From assembly GCF_024699945.1 (NCBI RefSeq), contig NZ_JAJOMY010000001.1, positions 3,727,001 through 3,791,000 on the forward strand: DNA of 64,000 nt, given 5' to 3'. Position 1 is the stretch's first letter. Each line of letters opens with the position of its first letter. Below are positions 52,369-61,688 of the stretch, piece after piece. The position numbers and the translations under genes were made by a program. This stretch comes from Phenylobacterium sp. J426 (GTDB taxonomy: Bacteria; Pseudomonadota; Alphaproteobacteria; Caulobacterales; Caulobacteraceae). The notes under the pieces were generated by a model that had not been told where the DNA came from, made no database searches, and was given only the letters and a program-made list of their open reading frames with translations.

Positions 52369-53075
52369 GCGGCGGCCCTCGAGGCCGCGCTCACCAAGGT
52401 GCTGAAGCCCAACCAGAGCTTGCGGGAGCCCACATCTACGGCCGTCAGCTCTTTCGCCAAGGGCCTGGACGCCCGCGCGCCGCGGATGGCCGCCATGCTG
52501 AACCTGGAGGACGTGCGCCGCCAACGGCCGGCGCGCCGCTCCGGATCGCCACCTCGGGCTCTCCCAACGCGTTCGCCGGGCGCGGCCGCTTCACCTGGCG
52601 TGACTACGCCATCGCCGTTCTCAAGCGGCCTGCGACCGAGCTGGTGCATATCGGGCGTGTCGCGGAGGGGCTCGAGGCGGCTAAGGCGGCGGCGCTGCAG
52701 GAGGCGGGCATCGACCCTGCCCGCTACGTCTTCGCCGGCTGGGCCCGGAGCCTCGGGGAGGAACGGGTCGCGCGCAAGGCGGACGTGTACCTGTCCAGCT
52801 AGCCCGAGACCGGCAGCAAGGCCAAGCTGGAGGCCGTGGCGGCGCATCTTCCGGTGATCGTGCCGCTGGACGACGATGCTCCGCCGCTCATCCGCTACAG
52901 CCTGCCGCTCGACCACTGGCTGCCGGTGTCGGGTCCGGACGAGGTCGCCGCCGCCCTGGATCGCGCTGTCGATCTCGCCGCGCGGATGCGTGCGCCGGAC
53001 GAACTGGCCCGGCTGGACCGCGAACTCGCGCGGTTCGACGCCTATGTGGCCATGCGACCGCTGCCGACGCTTAAG
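52369..53075 (+). pseudogene. Decayed glycosyltransferase-like gene
   Basis: Coherent protein sequence runs through two frames. ALTKVLKPNQSLREPTSTAV and AMLNLEDVRR in one frame continue in another near 52540 as APLRIATSGSPNAFAGRG, AVLKRPATELVHIGR and YVFAGWARSLG. A TAG at 52800 then interrupts DVYLSS, and the same frame goes on as PETGSKAKLEAVAAHLPVIV, the donor-site part of a GT-B glycosyltransferase. The frame has no intact start and overlaps the convergent hydrolase at its 3' end. A frameshift plus a nonsense codon make this a pseudogene, unless both are sequence errors. Family assignment is tentative. Confidence 0.55.
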
Positions 53076-54639
53076 GCGCGACCGGGACGGGGCGGAAGTC
53101 CAGGTCGTGGTAGTCGTAGCTGAAGTCGGCGACCGGGGAGACAGCCTTCATGGTGATCCTCGTCGGCTTTCCGGCGGCGTCGAGGTTGAAGGTCACGAAG
53201 GCGGGCTCGGTGATTCCGTCCTTCCATCGCGCCACGAATGTGTCGTAGGCCCAGTGCTCCAGCGGCCCGGTCATGCCGGGCGTCTGGCGGAAGTCGATGA
53301 CGAGCTTGCCGCCCGCCTCGGTGATCGAGATCGGCCCGTACCACGGATCGGCATAGGCGCCGGCGTAGCCCGACAGCGGCAGAGAGGGCTGGGAGACTGG
53401 CCGAGACTGCTGGGCCGCCTTCGCCGCCTTCAGGCCATCGGCCCAGCGCTTCTCCATGAAGTCGTCATACGCCTTGGGCCAGTCGCGTTTCGGCAGGCCG
53501 AGATAGTGGTCGAGCAACTCGTTGGTGAGGCCTGGGATCATGGCGTTCTCCTCCGAGTTCACCATCATCGCAAAGCCGATGTTCTTCTCCGGGATCAGCA
53601 CAAGGACGGCTCGGAATCCCAAGGTCCCGCCGCCGTGGCTGATGATCTTGTGGCCGCGGTAGTCCTTCACGTTCCAGCCCAGCGCATAGGTGCTGAACTG
53701 GGCGCTCGCCTCGGCCAGCGGCCCGGGCAACGGGCTTGCGTTCATCAGCACGACGGGCTTCCACATCTCGCGCGCGCTGGCCTGGCTGAACACCTGGGCG
53801 CCTGAGGCCGCCTTTCCCTCTGCGAGCTGGACCTGGATCCACTTGGCCATGTCGTTGGCGCTGGACGAGATCGCGCCGGCCGGCCCCGCGTTCTGGCCCA
53901 GCGCGACCGCCTGCTCGTCCAGCGGCTGCTGCGCGCCCATGCCGCGGAGTTCGCCGAGCTGGCCGTGCGGCAGGGCGCGGTTGGACACCCGCCACCGATC
54001 GGGGTCGTTGGTGACGGAGTTGGCCATGCCGGCCGGCTTCAACAGCCGCTCGCGGACATAGACTTCCCAGGTCTGGCCGGTCTTCGCTTCGACCAGCTGG
54101 CCCGCGACCGCATAGAGGATGTTGTCGTAGGCGTAGGAGGACCGGAAGCTGGTGGCAGGCTTCAGGTAGCGGATCCGCCGCACCACCTCGGCGCGGCTGA
54201 TGTTGGTGGCCGGCACGAACATCAGATCGCCCTGCCCGAGACCCAGGCCGCTCCGGTGGGCCAGCAGGTCGCGCACCGTCATCTCCCGGGTCACCCAGGG
54301 ATCGTACATGCGGAAGTCCGGCAGGTGATCGATCACCGGGTCGTCCCACTTCAGCCTCCCCTCGTCGACCAGGGTCGCTAGCGCGGCGGCGGTGAAGTGT
54401 TTGGTCACCGAGCCGATCTGGAACAGGCTGTCGGCGTCCACCTTCTGGCCGCTGCCCAACAGCTTCTCGCCATAGCCCCTGGCGAAGGTGACCTTGCCGT
54501 TCTCGACGATGGTCACCGCAAAGCCGGCTGCGTCGAGTTGGCGTCGGACGGACTCCACGCGCTTGTCGAAGCCAGGCGGCGGCGCCGCGAGCGCGGCGCC
54601 GGGGATCATCAGCGCGAGGACGACGAGAAAACGGCGCAT
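53071..54639 (-). CDS. Secreted serine hydrolase, beta-lactamase/D-aminopeptidase class
   Basis: The 522-residue protein has a signal peptide (MRRFLVVLALMIPGAALA) and the three motifs of penicillin-recognising enzymes: Ser-x2-Lys in QIGSVTKHFTA, Tyr-x-Asn-like YAYDN and ISHGGG. A C-terminal lipocalin-like domain (about 420-520: GYAGAYADPWYGPISI, FDYHDLDF-type end) is common in class C-like peptidases such as D-aminopeptidase and esterases. It is unlikely to be a resistance enzyme. It lies 17 bp after a YkvI-like carrier gene in a unit with a TonB receptor and a DgcN homologue, suggesting cleavage of D-amino-acid peptides or amides in the periplasm. Confidence 0.8.
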   Translation of the reverse strand: MRRFLVVLALMIPGAALAAPPPGFDKRVESVRRQLDAAGFAVTIVENGKVTFARGYGEKLLGSGQKVDADSLFQIGSVTKHFTAAALATLVDEGRLKWDDPVIDHLPDFRMYDPWVTREMTVRDLLAHRSGLGLGQGDLMFVPATNISRAEVVRRIRYLKPATSFRSSYAYDNILYAVAGQLVEAKTGQTWEVYVRERLLKPAGMANSVTNDPDRWRVSNRALPHGQLGELRGMGAQQPLDEQAVALGQNAGPAGAISSSANDMAKWIQVQLAEGKAASGAQVFSQASAREMWKPVVLMNASPLPGPLAEASAQFSTYALGWNVKDYRGHKIISHGGGTLGFRAVLVLIPEKNIGFAMMVNSEENAMIPGLTNELLDHYLGLPKRDWPKAYDDFMEKRWADGLKAAKAAQQSRPVSQPSLPLSGYAGAYADPWYGPISITEAGGKLVIDFRQTPGMTGPLEHWAYDTFVARWKDGITEPAFVTFNLDAAGKPTRITMKAVSPVADFSYDYHDLDFRPVPVAP

Positions 54640-54656
54640 CCGAGAGTCCTTTCGGG

Positions 54657-55785
54657 TCAGGCGGCGACGGCAGGCTGCGCGCGGCCCGACCACAGGCGCC
54701 ACAGCCCCCAGGTCATCAGCGGCAGCACATAGACGGCGAGGATCAACCAAGCGAGCAGGCGGTAACCCTGTCCGATGAGGGCGACGAGGCCGAACCGGTC
54801 GGCGATGAAGATCGAGCCAACCAGCAAGCCGGCGGCCACGGCCAGGCGAGCGGTCCGAGGGAAATCGCTGCGGCGGGCGTGGCTCCAGACATGCCCGATG
54901 CGTTCGTTGACCGCGTGGACGGCCCCGACCCCGGTCTCCAGCAGGGCCGCAAAGATCATCGCCTGGAAGAGCAGGTGGAAGACGGGCAGGTCCAGGCGCC
55001 GCAGCAGGACGTCGGACGGCAGCGCCTCGCCCGCGATCTGCGGCGCGTAGGCCGCCATGCAGATGAAGAAGATGGCGGCGGGGAGCATGGCCAGGGGGGC
55101 CGGCCAGCAGGCCGGCGACGACCGCGTCCCGCCGGCTTGTCAGGTGTCGCAGCACCGGCAGGATCACCACCGCGCAGACGATGTTGTAGCCCGCGTAGGT
55201 GACGCCGCCGGCCACCCATCCGTCGATCGGCGTCGGCCGCGCGAACGCCTCTGCGATACGCGGTCCGAAGGCGCCCAGCGCGAGCACGAGGAACACCCCG
55301 TAGACCGCGTAGAGGAACATCGAGGCATACTTGAAAAGCCGCTCCACGGCGGATCCGCCGAACGCCACGACCCCCGCGACCGCCAGAGTGAGCGCGAGGG
55401 CGCCCACGATGGCCGACCAGCCGAACACCGCTTGTCCGATTGCCCCGGCCGCAGCGCCGATCACTGCGAGGATGAGGATGCTGAAGACGACGTAGGCGAT
55501 CTCGAAGGCGATCCAGAAGGGTCCCAGGAGATGACGGAAGAAGGTCCGGTAGTCTTCGCTGGCGGTGGCGCGGGCGAACAGAAAGGTCGCGACGCAGACG
55601 GCGCTCCAGATGAGCGTCGCCAGCGCCATGGCCATCAGCCCGCCGCGCGGACCGCTCGGCAGGAAGAACTCGGCCAGCTCGCGGCCGGTGGCGTAGCCGC
55701 CGCCGATCACCACCGCCTTGAAGGCGAAGCCGGGCAGCAGGAACCGCTGGAACCACGACGGCCCTCTGGCGGCCTGGCTGCTCAC
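54657..55785 (-). CDS. YkvI-like membrane carrier (one frameshift)
   Basis: The protein starts at GTG 55785 with FLLPGFAFKAVVIGGGYATG and has about ten membrane helices (AVCVATFLFARATAS, IAYVVFSILILAVIGAAAGA, and later FFICMAAYAPQIAGEALPSD). The pattern is that of YkvI-type proteins, relatives of amino-acid/cation symporters in the LeuT-like fold group. One extra base in six G at 55094-55099 separates two frames; with five G it reads LLAGPLAMLPAAIFF and continues to 54657. Without correction the first half runs into the downstream hydrolase and would wrongly suggest a fusion. The GTG overlaps the dgcN stop by 4 bases. Transport of an amino acid released by the pathway is the natural guess. 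Confidence 0.72.
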
Positions 55786-56825
55786 GCGAGGCAGGCCTCG
55801 ACCAGCCGGTCGAACGCCGCGCCGCCGCGCATCGGGTCGGCGACGGGCAGGTTCAGCAGCCGCGACGCCCGCGACATGACGTCCTCAGCCTCCTCGGCGG
55901 TCATGGCCGAGGTGTTGAAGCTCAGGCCGGCGCAGCGGATCGCGGGATTGGTCAGTCGGCCCATCATCAGGTGGGTCTCGATGGCTTCGGTCAGTCCCGG
56001 CGTCGGATAGTTCGGAAAGCCGAGCAGATGGGCGCGGCCCGGCTCGTGGCACAGCACGATGACGTCGGGCTGGCTGCCATGCAGCAGGCCGAGGGACACC
56101 GCCGAATAGGCGGGATGGAACAGAGAGCCCTGCCCTTCGATGACGTCCCAATGGTCGGGCGCGGCGTCGGGGCTGAGCAGCTCGGCCGCCCCGGCCTCGA
56201 AATCGGACACCACGGCGTCCATCGGCATCCCGGCGCCGGCGATCATGATCCCCGTCTGCCCCGTGGCCCGGAAGTCGGCGGCGAGTCCGCGCTCACCGAA
56301 GGCGCGGGCGATCGCCAGCGCCGTGTACTTCTTGCCGAGGGCGCAGTCGGTTCCGACGGTGAGCAGGCGCTTTCCGGTGCGCTTGCGCCCCGTGGCGACG
56401 GGCACGCCAGGAGGCGGCTTGCGCACATCGATGAGACGGCGCCCCAGGCGGTCGGCCACCGCCTTGAGTTCACGGATGTCCTCGAGCTTGGCGTGCATCC
56501 CGCCGATGAGGTCCAGGCCGGCCTCCAGCGCAGCCACCAGGCTCGGAATCCAGGCGGGGCTGATCACGCCGCCCGGGTTCGCGACCCCGATCACCAGGGC
56601 GCGGGCCCCGCGGCGACGGGCCTCCTCGGGGGTCATCCGCGGCAGCCCGGTCGTCACCGCCTCGTCCGAGCAGGCCAGCTCGCCGACACACCGTTCGCCG
56701 GCCCAGTCACGCAGGCCGAAGGCCGTCTTGGCGTAGCCGGGCTCGGTGATGTCGCCCACGAACAGCAGGTACGGCTGCGGCAAGCTCACGACGGCCGGCT
56801 CCAGGCGCGCAGTCGCAGCGGTCAT
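55782..56825 (-). CDS. dgcN: DUF1611/DgcN family protein (D-glutamate N-acetyltransferase homologue)
   Basis: The 347-residue protein has an N-terminal Rossmann-like domain (LVIGVANPGGVISPAW). A C-terminal P-loop-type domain follows (RLLTVGTDCALGKKYTALAI, GQTGIMIAGAGMPMDAVVSD and WDVIEGQGSLFHPAYS), as in DUF1611 proteins. In marine bacteria DgcN is reported to N-acetylate D-glutamate, and DgcA then epimerises it to the L form. A DgcA-like gene lies 4 kb upstream in the same cluster, so the assignment is well supported, though a wider amino-acid range is possible. ATG 56825 is preferred to longer in-frame starts. It is downstream of a TonB receptor gene and overlaps the carrier gene by 4 bases. 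Confidence 0.82.
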   Translation of the reverse strand: MTAATARLEPAVVSLPQPYLLFVGDITEPGYAKTAFGLRDWAGERCVGELACSDEAVTTGLPRMTPEEARRRGARALVIGVANPGGVISPAWIPSLVAALEAGLDLIGGMHAKLEDIRELKAVADRLGRRLIDVRKPPPGVPVATGRKRTGKRLLTVGTDCALGKKYTALAIARAFGERGLAADFRATGQTGIMIAGAGMPMDAVVSDFEAGAAELLSPDAAPDHWDVIEGQGSLFHPAYSAVSLGLLHGSQPDVIVLCHEPGRAHLLGFPNYPTPGLTEAIETHLMMGRLTNPAIRCAGLSFNTSAMTAEEAEDVMSRASRLLNLPVADPMRGGAAFDRLVEACLA

Positions 56826-56938
56826 GCGGAGGCTCCCGCCGCGAGAAAGGGTTCGAAACGCATACAGGGTCCTTCGGGCGCGGACGAGCGCCCCGGTCGG
56901 ACGGCGGCCGGCAGGCGACGCCCGCCGCCGCCGCGGCA

Positions 56939-59170
56939 TCAGAACTCGGCCGTCACCGCCACCCCGACCGTTCGAGGCCGGATCACGCCGACGCCCATGG
57001 CGCCGTTCGGATAGACCGGCAGGCCGTTGGCGATGGGCGCGGCGGTCGACACCAGGCCGTCGCTGTCGAAGACGTTCTTGGCGTAGGCCTCGATGGTGAA
57101 GCGGTCGAGGTCGACCCCAGCGCGAAGGTCGACCACCTGGTAGGCGTCGATTTCGCGCTGGCGGCCGTTGGCGCCGCGGAAGGCCGCGTCGTAGGCGCCC
57201 GACTGATCCGAGACATGACGCACGGAGCCCCCGACGAAGGCGTCGGTCGCGCCGTTGAGCGCCCAGCGGTAGTCCGCGTTGAGGCCCAGCGTCAGCTTCG
57301 GCGTGAACGGCAGTCGGTCGCCGTCAAGCCCGCCGACCAGCGGATCGGTGTCGTCCTTGAGCTTGGCGTTTGTGTAGGCGCCGTTCACGCTCAGAGACAG
57401 GCCCTCCATCGGGCGAAAGGCGGCGTTGAACTCAGCGCCCTGGCTCTTGGCCTTCCCCCCGTTCACATTCACGCCGAAGCCATTCACCGAGGCGAACAGC
57501 TGGATGTCCTTCCAGTCGATGTGGAAGGCCGCCACGTCCAGGCTCCAGCGACGGTCCGCGCTCTCGGCCTTCAGGCCCACCTCGTAGCTCATCACCGAGT
57601 CTGAATCGTACGACCGCGGCACGGTCGGCGGCGCGTTGGGCGGCACGACGTTGGGCCCGCCGGGTCGGAATCCCTTGGCGACGCGGGCGTAGACGGAGGC
57701 GTTCTCGCTCAGCTCGAAGCGCGGGGCGATCGAGTAGGTGAAGACCTCCTCCGAGGACTTCGAGGAGAAAGACTGCGGGCCGCCGGCCAGCACGCCGTCC
57801 CCGGTCTGCGCCGCACTCTGCTCGTTGCGGCTCCAGCGGCCGCCGACATCGACATCGAGGCGGTCACCGAGATGGGCGGTGACGTTGCCGAAGACGGCGA
57901 CTTCCTCATAGTTCGAAGGCAGTTGCACCGCGCCGAGGACAGGCAGGCCCGCGATGTCGGTGAGCGTACCGGGCTGCACCGCGCGGAATTCCTGACGGAT
58001 CAGGCCGTCTTCCTTGTTGTAATAGGCGCCGGCCAGCCATTCGATCGGGCCTTCGGCCTTGGAGGACAGCCGCACCTCTTGGGTCAGCTTCTTCAGGTTG
58101 GTGTTCTGGGCCAGCAGAAACTCGTTCGGCACGCCGAAGATGGCCTGGATCAACCCGCTGAGGTTGAAGGTCAGGTCGTCGCGCAGCGTCTGCTTCTGCG
58201 TACTGTAGCTGGTGGACGACGTCAGATCGGCGAAGCCGAGGTCCGCGTTCACTGTCGCGTTGTAGACGCGATAGTTCACGTCCGAGAACTGCGGCACGAA
58301 CTGCGACTGGGAAAGCCTGTCGTAGAGCGGCTCCAGGGTGGTCGCATCCGCCTCGGCGATCGTCGGCGCGTCGGTCTCGATATTCTGCGCGATCATGGAC
58401 AGTCGGACCGAAAGCGTGTCGAGCGGTGCGAACAGCAGCGACGCGCGCCCGCCGTAGCTGCGGCCATCGTCGATGTCCTTCTCGACGTCGGACCCGGCCG
58501 TGCCGATGGAATCGATGAAGCCTGCGGTGTCGCGGTACGAGCCGGAGGCGCGGAAGGCCAAGGTATCGCCGAACGGGACGTTGATCACGGCCGCCGCGCC
58601 GTAGGATTCCCCGCCGCCCTTCGTGGTCTCGAGGTTGGCGCGAGCGCGCATGAGCTGCTCGCCGAGGCGGGGTTCGTTGGTGACGAACTTGAGGACGCCG
58701 CCCAGCGAATTGGCGCCATAGAACGTGCCCTGCGGCCCTCGCAGGACTTCCACACGCGCCACGTCGAAGGTGTCGAAGTCACCGGCGAGGATCGCGCCGT
58801 TCGCCAGGCCCGTGCTCGAGCCGAACGGGGTCTCGTCGACATAGACGCCGACAGTCGAGGCGACGCCGCCGGTGTTGACACCGCGGATGACGAGACGCGC
58901 GTTGCCGGGGTTGGCCTGGACCACCTGCAGGCCCGGAACCAGCTTCAGATAGTCGGAGAACGTGGTCGCCTGCAGATTCTCCAGGTCGGAGCCGGACACC
59001 ACCGAGATCGACTGCGGCACCTCGATCAGCGCCTGCTCGCGCTTCTGGGCGGTGACCACCAGCTCTTCGACCGCGGCCGGCGCGTCGGCCGCCCACGCGC
59101 CGCCGGTCGCCGTCAGCGCCGCCACCGCGGCCGAGGCTGCGAGCACGGACCGCTTCGCATGCATTCTCAT
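56939..59170 (-). CDS. TonB-dependent outer-membrane receptor of the dgc cluster
   Basis: The receptor is about 743 residues. A signal peptide (MRMHAKRSVLAASAAVAALT to AWAAD) precedes VEELVVTAQKREQ. The plug is clear (FSDYLKLVPGLQVVQ, ARLVIRGVNTGG, RVEVLRGPQGTFYGANSLGG), and the barrel ends VGVAVTAEF with terminal Phe. GGAGG lies before ATG 59170. It is the first gene of a unit continuing with dgcN, the YkvI-like carrier and a serine hydrolase. Its promoter carries the 25-bp element also found before the other unit, so its ligand is probably the peptide or amino-acid derivative the cluster degrades. Confidence 0.92.
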   Translation of the reverse strand: MRMHAKRSVLAASAAVAALTATGGAWAADAPAAVEELVVTAQKREQALIEVPQSISVVSGSDLENLQATTFSDYLKLVPGLQVVQANPGNARLVIRGVNTGGVASTVGVYVDETPFGSSTGLANGAILAGDFDTFDVARVEVLRGPQGTFYGANSLGGVLKFVTNEPRLGEQLMRARANLETTKGGGESYGAAAVINVPFGDTLAFRASGSYRDTAGFIDSIGTAGSDVEKDIDDGRSYGGRASLLFAPLDTLSVRLSMIAQNIETDAPTIAEADATTLEPLYDRLSQSQFVPQFSDVNYRVYNATVNADLGFADLTSSTSYSTQKQTLRDDLTFNLSGLIQAIFGVPNEFLLAQNTNLKKLTQEVRLSSKAEGPIEWLAGAYYNKEDGLIRQEFRAVQPGTLTDIAGLPVLGAVQLPSNYEEVAVFGNVTAHLGDRLDVDVGGRWSRNEQSAAQTGDGVLAGGPQSFSSKSSEEVFTYSIAPRFELSENASVYARVAKGFRPGGPNVVPPNAPPTVPRSYDSDSVMSYEVGLKAESADRRWSLDVAAFHIDWKDIQLFASVNGFGVNVNGGKAKSQGAEFNAAFRPMEGLSLSVNGAYTNAKLKDDTDPLVGGLDGDRLPFTPKLTLGLNADYRWALNGATDAFVGGSVRHVSDQSGAYDAAFRGANGRQREIDAYQVVDLRAGVDLDRFTIEAYAKNVFDSDGLVSTAAPIANGLPVYPNGAMGVGVIRPRTVGVAVTAEF

Positions 59171-59285
59171 CGTCACCCCCTCCATCTGGTCGTCGGCCGG
59201 CACGCGTCCCCAACCCTAGCGAGGGGAGACGCCGCCTCTCCCCGGCGCAAACCTCCCGCCCGGGAATTATCCATTGAGACCACGA

Positions 59286-59310
59286 TGATCCCAATTAGAG
59301 AATTGTCAAC
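59286..59310 (-). promoter_or_regulatory. Shared 25-bp promoter/operator element, copy 1
   Basis: The element, on the plus strand, contains CAATTAGAGAATTG, a 5-bp dyad around AGAG, and ends TTGTCAAC, which read leftward gives a perfect -35 box TTGACA (59304-59309). It lies about 120 bp upstream of the TonB receptor start. Only one base in 25 differs from copy 2 at 63734-63758. The -10 region (CATCGT after 16 bp) is weak, suggesting activator dependence. Confidence 0.65.
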
Positions 59311-59343
59311 ACGATGACGGCGGATCAGAGAATTGCGCCGCAG

Positions 59344-60612
59344 TCACAGGACGGCGCCCGCCGTCTTGGCGAGCGGGCGAAGCGCAAAGAGCGACAGTGA
59401 CGACAAGCCGGCCACCCCGCCCATGAGGGCGAAGAAGACCGGCGGACCGAGAACGGTCCAGAGCGTCCCGAGCACGCCGGCGAGCAGGTTTCCCGCGAAC
59501 GCCGCGAGGAACCAGGCTGCGACAGCGGTGGCGGCCAGGCCCGCCGGCGCGAAGCGCGCGAAGAGGCCGAGGCCTACCGGAAGGATGAAGAGCTCGCCGG
59601 CGGTCAGCACGGCGAAGAAGCCGACCAGCCACAGCCAACTGGCCGCGCTCTGCCCTGTCGCACTGACGGCGGCCAGCACCACGAAGGCGGCGGCGACGCC
59701 GGCCGCGCCGAGGCTCATCTTGCTCAAGGGCTGCGGTTCACGCCCCCGGGCGGCTTGCCGGCTCCAATGCGCCAGGAGGAACGGCGTCAGCGCGAAGACC
59801 AGCAGCGGGTTCAGCGACTGGAACCAGGTCATCGGAATCTCGAACCCACCGCCGACGACCCGGTCGACGCCCTGGTCGGCCCAAAGCGCGACCGTATTGC
59901 CCATCTGCTCGTAGGCGGCCCGGAACACGACGACCGACAGGCCGACACCCACGAGCAGCATGGTGAGGGGCATGTTGGCCCGGCCGCGCGCCGGCCCCTC
60001 GCGCGCCGCGCGGGGCGGATCGGCCGGCAGATAAGGGCGCCCCAGGATGTAGATCGCCAGGCCCGCCAGCATGCCGATGCCGGCGACGCCGAAGCCGTAG
60101 TGCCAGCCGTAGAGCTCGCCGATCGTGCCGCAGACCAGAGGCGCCAGGAAGCCGCCGAGGTTCACGCCCACGTAGTAGACGTTGTAGGCCCGCACGCGGC
60201 GGGGGTCGTCCGGCGCGTAGAGGCCGCCGATCTGGCTCGGCAGGCTCGGCAGAAAGAAGCCGTTGCCCAGGGCGATGCAGGCGAGCGCCGCATAGAGCGC
60301 CGGCTCGAACGCCATCAGGAAGTGGCCGAACGCCATGATCGTCCCGCCGAGGATGACCGCCTTGCGGCGGCCGAGCCAGCGGTCGGCGACGAGCCCGCCG
60401 AAGATCGGCGTCAGGTACACGACTGCGGTGTAGAGGCCGTAGACCAGCGACGCCTGGGCCTGGGCCATCAGCAGCTGCTTGGTCATGTAATAGACCAGCA
60501 TCGCGCGCATGCCGTAGAATGAGAACTTCTCCCACATCTCGGTGAGGAAGAGCACGGTCAGCCCGCGGGGCTGACCGAACCAGGACGGTTGCCCGGCCGA
60601 TGCGAGGCTCAT
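59344..60612 (-). CDS. POT-family (proton-dependent oligopeptide) transporter
   Basis: The 422-residue carrier has the POT signature near its N terminus, LTEMWEKFSFYGMRAMLVYY (ExxER-type region read here as EMWEKF), and twelve or so helices. YVGVNLGGFLAPLVCGTIGE and the second-half LALSPxG-like GFEIPMTWFQSLNPLLVFAL region are typical. POT carriers import di- and tripeptides with protons. The ATG 60612 overlaps the dgcA stop by 4 bases, so both are co-translated. This supports peptides as the substrate of the cluster. Confidence 0.85.
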   Translation of the reverse strand: MSLASAGQPSWFGQPRGLTVLFLTEMWEKFSFYGMRAMLVYYMTKQLLMAQAQASLVYGLYTAVVYLTPIFGGLVADRWLGRRKAVILGGTIMAFGHFLMAFEPALYAALACIALGNGFFLPSLPSQIGGLYAPDDPRRVRAYNVYYVGVNLGGFLAPLVCGTIGELYGWHYGFGVAGIGMLAGLAIYILGRPYLPADPPRAAREGPARGRANMPLTMLLVGVGLSVVVFRAAYEQMGNTVALWADQGVDRVVGGGFEIPMTWFQSLNPLLVFALTPFLLAHWSRQAARGREPQPLSKMSLGAAGVAAAFVVLAAVSATGQSAASWLWLVGFFAVLTAGELFILPVGLGLFARFAPAGLAATAVAAWFLAAFAGNLLAGVLGTLWTVLGPPVFFALMGGVAGLSSLSLFALRPLAKTAGAVL

Positions 60613-61620
60613 GGGGCGCTGCCCCAGCCATGTTCGGGATAGCTGATCCGGCCGTCGACGTACGAGACGCTGGGCAGGCGGTCCTGGGTGATGAAGATCG
60701 GGCCGTCGAGGTCGACCACCTCGCAGAGCTGGCCCAGAAGATAGGCGGGGCCCATCGCCAGGCTGGTGCCCACCATGTTGCCGACCATCACGCCCAGGCC
60801 GAGGCGCTTGGCCTCGCGCGCCATCGCGAGCCCCTCGGTCAGGCCGCCGCACTTGTCCAGCTTGATGTTGATGACCTGAACCCGCCCGACGAGCGGTTCG
60901 ATATCATCGAAGCTCAGGACGCTCTCGTCTGCGGCGATGGGGATGGGGCATTTCAGGCCGTCGTGGTGGTCCTCGCGGCCGCGGGCGAAGGGCTGCTCCA
61001 GCAGGCGGACATCGGCCTCGACGAGGGCCGGCGTAAGCACCTCCAGGCTGTCGGGATCGAAACCCTGGTTGGCGTCGACGGCGATCCAGGTCTCGGGCCG
61101 GGCGGCGCGCACGGCGCGCACGCGCTCGGCGTCCAGCTCGGCCTCGCCGGTAAGCTTGAGCTTCAGCGCGCGGGCCTGGGCGTAGGCCCTGGCCTTGGCG
61201 GCCATGACCGCAGGTTCGGCCGCGCCCACCGTGAACGTGGTGACCAGGGACTGCGGCCGCTCCAGGCCGGCCAGCTTCCATACCGGCTGGCGCCGCCGCT
61301 TGGCCTCCAGATCCCAGAGCGCGCAGTCTAGCGCGTTGCGGCCGCCGCAGGGGGGCATGAGGCGGCGGAGCCCTTCCCGATCGAGCCCGGCCTCGATCTC
61401 GGAAAGCGCAGCTTCAACGGCCGAGATCATCGCAGGCACGTCGTCGCCCAGGTAATAGACGCCCGAGGCCTCGCCCTCGCCGACCGCCCCCTCCTCACGC
61501 AGGCGGACGACGACCACCGGCATTTCGGTGAAGACGTAGCCGGTGATGCGGAACGGCTCGACCAGATGGACCGGCTCTTCGGCGACGGTCAGGGCAAGGC
61601 GGGGGGCGCAGGGTGGTCAT
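60609..61620 (-). CDS. dgcA: Enolase-superfamily racemase DgcA / dipeptide-epimerase type (one frameshift)
   Basis: ATG 61620 begins MTTLRP. After removal of one base from six G at 61601-61606 it reads RLALTVAEEPVHLVEPFRIT and joins the rest, a muconate-lactonizing-type enolase-superfamily enzyme. The catalytic Lys-x-Lys is in ALKLKLTGE. Metal ligands are in AVDANQGF, LLEQPF and IAADES, and the second Lys in NIKLDKCGGLTE. These are features of L-Ala-D/L-Glu epimerases and of DgcA, reported as N-acetyl-D-glutamate racemase. The presence of a DgcN homologue favours the latter, but the peptide transporter next to it keeps dipeptide epimerisation possible. It lies 68 bp downstream of a serine hydrolase gene. 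Confidence 0.85.
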
Positions 61621-61688
61621 GCCACCTCCGGGAATGCTGGGAGACCAAGGATGCGGGCGCCCGGCGGCAGCCGGACGCCCGGGCGGGA

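Noticed and set aside
53071..54639. Beta-lactamase resistance gene
   Set aside because: The Ser-x2-Lys motif is shared by esterases and D-aminopeptidases; the C-terminal lipocalin-like domain and the dgc context point to a peptidase or esterase.
53071..55785. A continuous frame that would fuse a membrane carrier to a serine hydrolase (904 codons)
   Set aside because: The middle part is frameshift noise. Correcting one base at 55094-55099 restores a complete carrier ending at 54657, and the hydrolase has its own start and signal peptide at 54639.
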